Below, piece after piece: positions 59,242 through 64,000 of a DNA stretch of 64,000 nucleotides. The position numbers were made by a program, and so were the translations under genes. The notes beneath the pieces were generated by a model. That model was not told the origin of the DNA, did no database searches, and saw only the letters and a program-made list of their open reading frames with translations. Position 1 is the first letter of the stretch; the number at the start of each line of letters is the position of its first letter. Source of the DNA: Clostridium manihotivorum (GTDB lineage: Bacteria; Bacillota; Clostridia; Clostridiales; Clostridiaceae); contig NZ_CP025746.1 in NCBI RefSeq assembly GCF_004015185.1, positions 4,233,776 through 4,297,775 of the forward strand, in the 5' to 3' direction.

Positions 59242-59541
59242 CTAAATTACGTTTCCATCGCATGCTGCTAAAACCCTGTCTTCCTCATTTAGATGTTCAT
59301 AACAGTAATTTACAAAACAGCACGCCTGTCCATATAATAATTCTAAAGTCTCTAACTTTTTCAACCAATATTCATAGTAAGTATTATCTAAGGCCTCTGA
59401 TTTTCCTTTGTAGTAACCTAAAAAGCTTTTAAGTCCACTGTCATAAAATCCTATGGACTCCTTAACTTTTTCTTGAGCCTTATACATATCCATAGCTATA
59501 TCAAGTAAAGATTCATCAATATTTATAGTACCGTCTGCCAT
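59242..59541 (-). CDS. WXG100-like small helical protein
   Basis: 99 residues from ATG at 59541 after GGAGTG. Two long helices separated near YKGKSEALD, the turn position of WXG100/LXG-type proteins (W-x-G replaced by YKGKS). Last gene of a four-gene operon. Probably a type VII secretion substrate or partner; no ESX machinery is in the window. Confidence 0.6.
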   Translation of the reverse strand: MADGTINIDESLLDIAMDMYKAQEKVKESIGFYDSGLKSFLGYYKGKSEALDNTYYEYWLKKLETLELLYGQACCFVNYCYEHLNEEDRVLAACDGNVI

Positions 59542-59547
59542 AATATA

Positions 59548-60168
59548 TCACTCCAATTCAAAAATCTTTCCAAGTTCAACCCTTAAATCCTGTGGATTTA
59601 CTTCTCTCAAATCCTCTGTTAATAAGTCATATTTAAACACAGCATCTTGATCTTCAAAATATATCGCAAAATAAGTCAGTTTATCATACTTTTCCTTCTT
59701 TATATAAAACCACTGGTTATCATCTTTTTGTATAATCTTGTCTACAATTATGTATCCTAGATCAGCTTTACATCTACTGCTAGAACTCTCTCTATTTTTA
59801 CATAAAAACGGATAATCCTTCATTAAACTCACTATAATAATTTTTTTCAAACTTTTCTTTAAACTAAAGTCATTATTATTTATCTTATTCAATACAATAC
59901 AATTATTTTCTTTATTAAGTGATATTAGAAGAGAATTAATTGTAAGATATGAATTAGATTTATTATATTCTTCTAGATTCTGTATTAACTCAAGTGAATT
60001 TTCATTTATAAATTCACCTTCATCTAAAAGTTTTTTTTCTATCAATGATTCTGGTATGCTCTTTTCAGAATTTAAGTTTTCAATTAAATTATTAATTTCA
60101 TCTACACCGTAAACCTTTTGTTCTCCTAGAAGACTATTAAAATAATAAATCTCTCTAGCGCTAACCAT
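59548..60168 (-). CDS. Hypothetical protein of the WXG-like cluster
   Basis: 206 residues from ATG at 60168, with GTGGAG 5 bases upstream; the longer frame to 60198 overlaps the previous gene. Helical N-terminal half, then a beta-rich half with YLTINSLLISLNKENN. No family recognised. Its place between two WXG-like genes suggests a chaperone or immunity-like partner. Confidence 0.6.
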   Translation of the reverse strand: MVSAREIYYFNSLLGEQKVYGVDEINNLIENLNSEKSIPESLIEKKLLDEGEFINENSLELIQNLEEYNKSNSYLTINSLLISLNKENNCIVLNKINNNDFSLKKSLKKIIIVSLMKDYPFLCKNRESSSSRCKADLGYIIVDKIIQKDDNQWFYIKKEKYDKLTYFAIYFEDQDAVFKYDLLTEDLREVNPQDLRVELGKIFELE

Positions 60169-60169
60169 A

Positions 60170-60460
60170 CTATCTCCACTCATTTGGTATATCTCCATTA
60201 ATCATATAATTATCAGATTCTACTCTTAGTTGTGATTTTATCTTAAGTTCTTCTTTAGCTATTTCTAAAAGTTTTTCGTTGTACTCCTTTAAAATAAGTA
60301 TCATGCTCATGGCTGCATCTTTACTTTTCCCCTGCCATGTGCCATTTTCAATCTTATCTATACTTTTCTTTACTATTTCTAGAGCTTCTTCTAGGCTACT
60401 ATTGCCGCTACTCAATTGCATAAGATCTTGGTTTATTTGAGTAAATACCCTGTATTGCAT
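60170..60460 (-). CDS. WXG100-like protein (DUF5344-like)
   Basis: 96 residues from ATG at 60460 after GGAGG. Two helices joined at NGTWQGKSKDAA, with the W-x-G motif in place; ends in a polar tail. Matches the type VII secretion small-substrate pattern, resembling B. subtilis YwqI. The next gene starts 2 bases after its stop. Confidence 0.72.
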   Translation of the reverse strand: MQYRVFTQINQDLMQLSSGNSSLEEALEIVKKSIDKIENGTWQGKSKDAAMSMILILKEYNEKLLEIAKEELKIKSQLRVESDNYMINGDIPNEWR

Positions 60461-60477
60461 AACAATCCTCCATAACT

Positions 60478-60819
60478 TTAATCATCATCCTTATGTCTGC
60501 AAGCTTCTCTATATAGCTCCCTATAATGGTCATATAACCTATTTGATTTTCTTTCATTGTCCTCTATGTTTCTATAGTAGTCACTACAGCGATTAACAAT
60601 GCTGTTTAGCCTGTCATTAACCTCCTGGGATTTATGTTCAAAATTATCTGCTACATCACCATAGAAGGAACCTGATTGACTATAAACTACCTCAAATCCT
60701 CTAATAGTATTTTTAATAATATCCAGTGATGTCTGTATTTGCGGTTCATATCTTCTTATGTTATTACTTGCATTCTTATATTCATCCATTTTTCTCTTAT
60801 AACTACTTTTTTTACTCAT
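60478..60819 (-). CDS. DUF5082-like helical protein (YwqH-like)
   Basis: 113 residues, almost entirely helical and charged (SYKRKMDEYKNASNNI..., FYGDVADNFEHKS), starting after AGGTGAGAG. In B. subtilis ywqH-ywqI-ywqJ a similar protein precedes a WXG-like protein and an LXG toxin. Here no LXG toxin is present. Confidence 0.65.
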   Translation of the reverse strand: MSKKSSYKRKMDEYKNASNNIRRYEPQIQTSLDIIKNTIRGFEVVYSQSGSFYGDVADNFEHKSQEVNDRLNSIVNRCSDYYRNIEDNERKSNRLYDHYRELYREACRHKDDD

Positions 60820-61085
60820 TCTCTCACCTTACCTAAATAATGGAATAAACTACACTTTATATAATACTCTATTACTTCATTTTTTTCAAATAATCCATTA
60901 GTATTACACAAAAATTGAATCTTTTAGTTAAAATCAGTTCTTTAACCCTTCATATTTCTTAATAATTTCTTCTTCATATTCTTTTATGAAAAAGAATGGT
61001 ACTGGAAAATCATTTTTCTAAATAACTTTCCAATACCACCCTTAAAACTCACTTTAATTTAAAATTAATCTCTAGACGCTATATA

Positions 61086-61874
61086 TTACTTTCTTATTCC
61101 ATTTTTATCTATATTTATACCAGGAAGACTTATGCCATTCTTATCAATCTTTACTCCAGGCATACTTATACCATCTTTATCAATTTTCATTCCTGGTTCG
61201 CTTATGCCATTGTTATCAATCTTCATATCTGGAGTAGTTATTCCATCTTCATCAATCTTAACATCTGGAGTAACTATTTCCTTTTCATTTATATTTACTT
61301 CTGGTGTACTTATTCTATTTGAATCCACATTAACTTGCTGTGAGCTTGTAGACTTATCATCACTTCCAACTTCTGCTGTAATAATACCATCCCTTCCGAT
61401 ATCAATTCCATCACCATGAATACCAGAACTATCAATTTGCATTCCGCCAACATTAACTTCTTTATTAATAGTGTTAGAAATACGATGATTTGAAAATAAA
61501 GAATTTGTTAACATAAAAATTAATAGTAGTCCCGCTGCTAAGGAAAATCCTCCAATTAATACCCTTGTGCCGTTATCGTATTTGCTAGGAGAACTACCTA
61601 TATTTAGTTTCTTTTCTCTATATTCACTAAAGGAATTTTCACTTGGCTCAATTAATTTATTGGTTTTACCTACTGTCTGTTTTGACCTTAAATTATAACT
61701 TTCTGCAATTTCATTTGGCTTGCCAAGTTCTAAACAAATTTCCTCTTCAGTCTTACCATTTTCTTTTCCTATAATAAAGTGTTCTTCGTAGTCATAAAGT
61801 ATATCATTACGTTCTGCTTCTGGCACTTTATTTAAAGCTTTTTCCATAGCCCTCATAAAATCTTTTTTATCCAT
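61086..61874 (-). CDS. HAAS-domain membrane protein with 12-residue repeats
   Basis: 262 residues from ATG at 61874 after AAAGGGG. Residues 1-60 form the HAAS/DUF1700 domain (MDKKDFMRAMEKALNKVPE, DYEEHF, ELGKPNEIAESY). One membrane helix lies near 108-126 (IGGFSLAAGLLLIFMLTNSL). The rest is a repeat of about 12 residues, x-KID-x-(D/N)-GI-(S/T)-x-P-G, at least five good copies, likely a beta-solenoid-like extracytoplasmic stalk. Partner gene is the PadR regulator 2 bases upstream. Confidence 0.8.
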   Translation of the reverse strand: MDKKDFMRAMEKALNKVPEAERNDILYDYEEHFIIGKENGKTEEEICLELGKPNEIAESYNLRSKQTVGKTNKLIEPSENSFSEYREKKLNIGSSPSKYDNGTRVLIGGFSLAAGLLLIFMLTNSLFSNHRISNTINKEVNVGGMQIDSSGIHGDGIDIGRDGIITAEVGSDDKSTSSQQVNVDSNRISTPEVNINEKEIVTPDVKIDEDGITTPDMKIDNNGISEPGMKIDKDGISMPGVKIDKNGISLPGINIDKNGIRK

Positions 61875-61876
61875 AT

Positions 61877-62188
61877 CTAAATCCCCTTTATTATATTATT
61901 GACTCCATCCACAAATTCAACCCATTCATTTAATAATTCTTCTTTTGTTTCTTCGCCAAGTTTTGTTAGTCTATAATACTTTCTTGGAGGTCCCTCTTGA
62001 GATTCCTTCAAATAAGATTCTAAGTATCCTTCATTATTCATTCTCCTCAATACAGGATAAATAGCTCCATCAGAAATTGCTATATTTTTTGATATTTCAT
62101 TTACTAGTTCATAACCATAGCAGTCTCTTTCTGAAAGCATAGATAGAACACATAACTCTAATATGCCTTTTTTTAGTTGAGTATTCAT
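61877..62188 (-). CDS. PadR-family transcriptional regulator
   Basis: 103 residues from ATG at 62188. [46 protein letters not shown] and [14 protein letters not shown] are the PadR winged-helix pattern. Ends 2 bases before the HAAS gene, the usual PadR-HAAS pair, and probably represses this operon. Confidence 0.92.
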   Translation of the reverse strand: MNTQLKKGILELCVLSMLSERDCYGYELVNEISKNIAISDGAIYPVLRRMNNEGYLESYLKESQEGPPRKYYRLTKLGEETKEELLNEWVEFVDGVNNIIKGI

Positions 62189-62341
62189 TTAATTTTGTCT
62201 TTCCTTTTTCTGTATACTTTATCTACAGTATATCACTCAGTACTATTCATTACAAGATACCAAATATAAAATTTCACCTATAAAGCATAGCCTATAAAAA
62301 CGTTTGTTAGGAAACCAAGTATAATTAGGCAATCTTTTAAT

Positions 62342-62497
62342 AAAATAAACCCACTACTTTTTGTAGCAGGTCTATCTATTAAATTCTTCTGGGTATAGAT
62401 ATTGGCGTTCATCATCTTCTCCTAAAAATACTATAAGACTTTCATCATGTCCTAAAAAGGCAGCAGAAGTTGTGACTCTTAGAGCACTCTACTGATA
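62342..62497 (-). pseudogene. C-terminal fragment of an unidentified gene with its terminator
   Basis: A start-less frame of about 40 codons ends ...TSAAFLGHDESLIVFLG, then EDDERQYLYPEEFNR and a stop at 62372. A 9-bp stem ACCTGCTAC/GTAGTGGGT with TTATTTTATT follows at 62342-62374. A stop codon lies just upstream in frame. Family not recognised. Confidence 0.5.
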
Positions 62498-62522
62498 ACT
62501 TACTAAAAACTTACTGGTTAGC

Positions 62523-63192
62523 TTACTTAACATTAATAGTAAATTTCAAATCATCCCTAACATCATACATCTTCTCAAAATCCACTGCCATTATCATATA
62601 CTTTTTAGCTTTATCTAATGGCTTCATTTCAGCAACAAACTTATTGTCACCTAAATCTTTCACAGAGTCTTTTCCCAAATCATATTCTTTTCCACTTTCA
62701 TCCTTTATTATCAGCCCATAAGGTCCTAAAGCCGGCAAAAACTTTGTGCATTCATAATAAATCAAAGTTTTATCTTGTTGCACTTCGAGTAACAATTTTC
62801 AGATCATCATCAAGTAAATTAACAGCCTGTTGTATCTCAATATTGCTGTAATCATCTCTAACACCAATATCCACATTTACTTGCTCTATAGGCGCCACTC
62901 TTTTATATTTTCTTAGTATTGATCTACACTCATTTATTAATATTTTTAGAAGCCAGGTTTTAAAAAACTCGTTCTTCTTTAAATAAATTATCCCCTCATA
63001 AGCTTTTATTATTGTATTTTGCATTGCATCTTCTATATCTTGTTTTTCTGTAAGCATGGTAAGTGCTATTCTATATAAAGAAACCTTGTATTCCTCTATT
63101 AATCTACCAAAGGCCTCTTTATCCCCTTTCTTTGCTAGCCTTACATCTAGCTCTGAAGTTTCTGTTTCTCTTATTGTTGAGATAAATTCCAA
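62523..63192 (-). pseudogene. Deletion-fused ECF sigma factor and anti-sigma (DUF4179-like) remnant
   Basis: The 5' part (TTG at 63192 after GGAGGAG) is an ECF sigma factor: region 2 with EAFGRLIEEYKVSLYRIA, DIEDAMQNTIIKAYEGI and KTWLLKILINECRS, breaking off at LLDDDLKIV where region 4 should begin. From about 62795, in another frame, comes the C-terminal end of an anti-sigma-like protein (TLIYYECTKFLPALGPYGL to LKFTINVK). One deletion removed region 4 and the anti-sigma N-terminus and membrane anchor. The truncated sigma, if made, cannot recognise -35 boxes. Confidence 0.8.
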
Positions 63193-64000
63193 ATTATCTC
63201 CTCCTCACTGCTTTGTAAAAGTCTTAGCTAAGTACTCTTATATAGGTTAGATGCACTACTTGCACAAAATGTTCAAATTATTTTTTATTCTCTAGAAAAT
63301 TCATATTTTCATCCTTTTTCCTCCGAAAGCTAGAAGACCTTTGAAAATAGATTTCTGAATAAATTGGTACATCTTTATTCGTTATAACTTTCTAAATTCC
63401 TTTAAAAAGTCGCTAAAGCTCCCTTCATGGAGGATTCCTAGACCGTAACAAAACGCCTAGTTTCTTTATGAAACTAGACGCTTTGCTATGATTAATGTCT
63501 ATTAAAATTTTATAATTATTGCCTCTGTTCCTTTATTTTGCTTATAACACTGGCCTTTTTAGTCACCATCAATAGGTGTAGTGATATATTTTCCACTGTA
63601 TATGCGAATGTATTCAAGAAATGTTGGTAACCATTTTTTATTTATTAAATAAGTCTTAAAATTACACTGCGCTATGTAGAATCAGCATAATTTTATTAAG
63701 TAAAAGCAGCTAAACTTATTAAACTTCAATATATAGTTAGGTATATATACCTTTGTGCTTTAACTGCATATGGGAATGTATTAAAATAATGTTGCTAAAT
63801 TTAAAAGAGACTAATCGTATTATTGCAGTATAATCAGTACTTTATGTAAATTACTTTCATAATTAGATAGTTATTTCATTACATTATGTACATAGCAACA
63901 TAAAAATGTAGAAAAACTCCAAGATAGAAATGCACAAAATTCCAAAGTAGATATATTAACCATTGACATTGAGCCTCCGCATATATATTTTATATCCATT
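63193..64000. other. Gene-less right end
   Basis: Holds a terminator at 63448-63484 and two short-motif copies at 63601-63630 and 63769-63797. No gene seen on either strand. Confidence 0.6.
63448..63484 (-). terminator. Rho-independent terminator
   Basis: GCGTCTAGTTTC/GAAACTAGGCGT stem followed by TTTTGTT on the minus strand. Likely belongs to a gene beyond the right edge. Confidence 0.75.

Overview
The window is AT-rich, uses TTG and GTG starts after strong AGGAGG-type ribosome binding sites, and carries clostridial gene families: a DUF5716-type Wadjet JetA, a group IIC intron, FliB, a LevR-type PTS regulator, HAAS/PadR pairs and Rpn nucleases. It is most likely a chromosomal segment of a Clostridium-like Firmicute. 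No rRNA, tRNA, prophage or CRISPR array was seen.

Layout. 1-5.7 kb: end-truncated flagellin lysine methylase (fliB), then a SWIM/SNF2 helicase gene split by a complete IS4/IS701-type element with a 7-bp target duplication. 6-12.7 kb: a damaged copy of a cassette (small membrane protein, Ham1-like NTP pyrophosphatase, membrane-anchored hypothetical protein, Rpn nuclease), hit by an IS630 element, a short IS6-like scar and a group IIC intron. 13.2-16.6 kb: PadR-controlled ABC-2 exporter. 17-21.3 kb: NERD protein, HNH endonuclease, phosphoesterase, hypothetical protein and gene fragments. 21.5-24.8 kb: intact second SNF2 helicase. 25.1-31.7 kb: complete Wadjet operon jetABCD with a four-unit 45-bp hairpin repeat between jetA and jetB. 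32-36.2 kb: second, cleaner copy of the Rpn cassette, bounded by two Rpn genes. 37-41.8 kb: APH-like kinase and a heterodimeric ABC exporter. 42-48 kb: small membrane proteins, VOC protein, TIM-barrel protein and U32 protein amid dispersed hairpin repeats. 48.1-50 kb: TSUP permease and a divergent LysR regulator. 50.2-57.6 kb: beta-glucoside PTS locus (LevR-type regulator, DUF3284 protein, IIA, IIB, IIC, GH1 phospho-beta-glucosidase). 57.8-63.2 kb: hypothetical protein, Nudix hydrolase, four-gene WXG100-like cluster without secretion machinery, HAAS/PadR pair, and a deletion-fused ECF sigma/anti-sigma remnant.

How it fits together. The first 36 kb looks like a defence and mobile-element island: Wadjet, two SNF2 helicases, HNH and NERD proteins, Rpn nucleases, two IS elements, a group II intron, and several duplications with deletion scars. 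The paralogous copies give the empty site for each insertion, so boundaries can be read to the base. Intergenic regions from 12.7 to 46 kb carry at least eight ~100-nt imperfect palindromes whose ends differ in sequence but remain self-complementary, and eleven copies of a second short motif, four of them in front of Rpn genes. These repeats and the Rpn cassette are the best candidates for something undescribed. The right third is ordinary sugar-uptake and envelope-related content.
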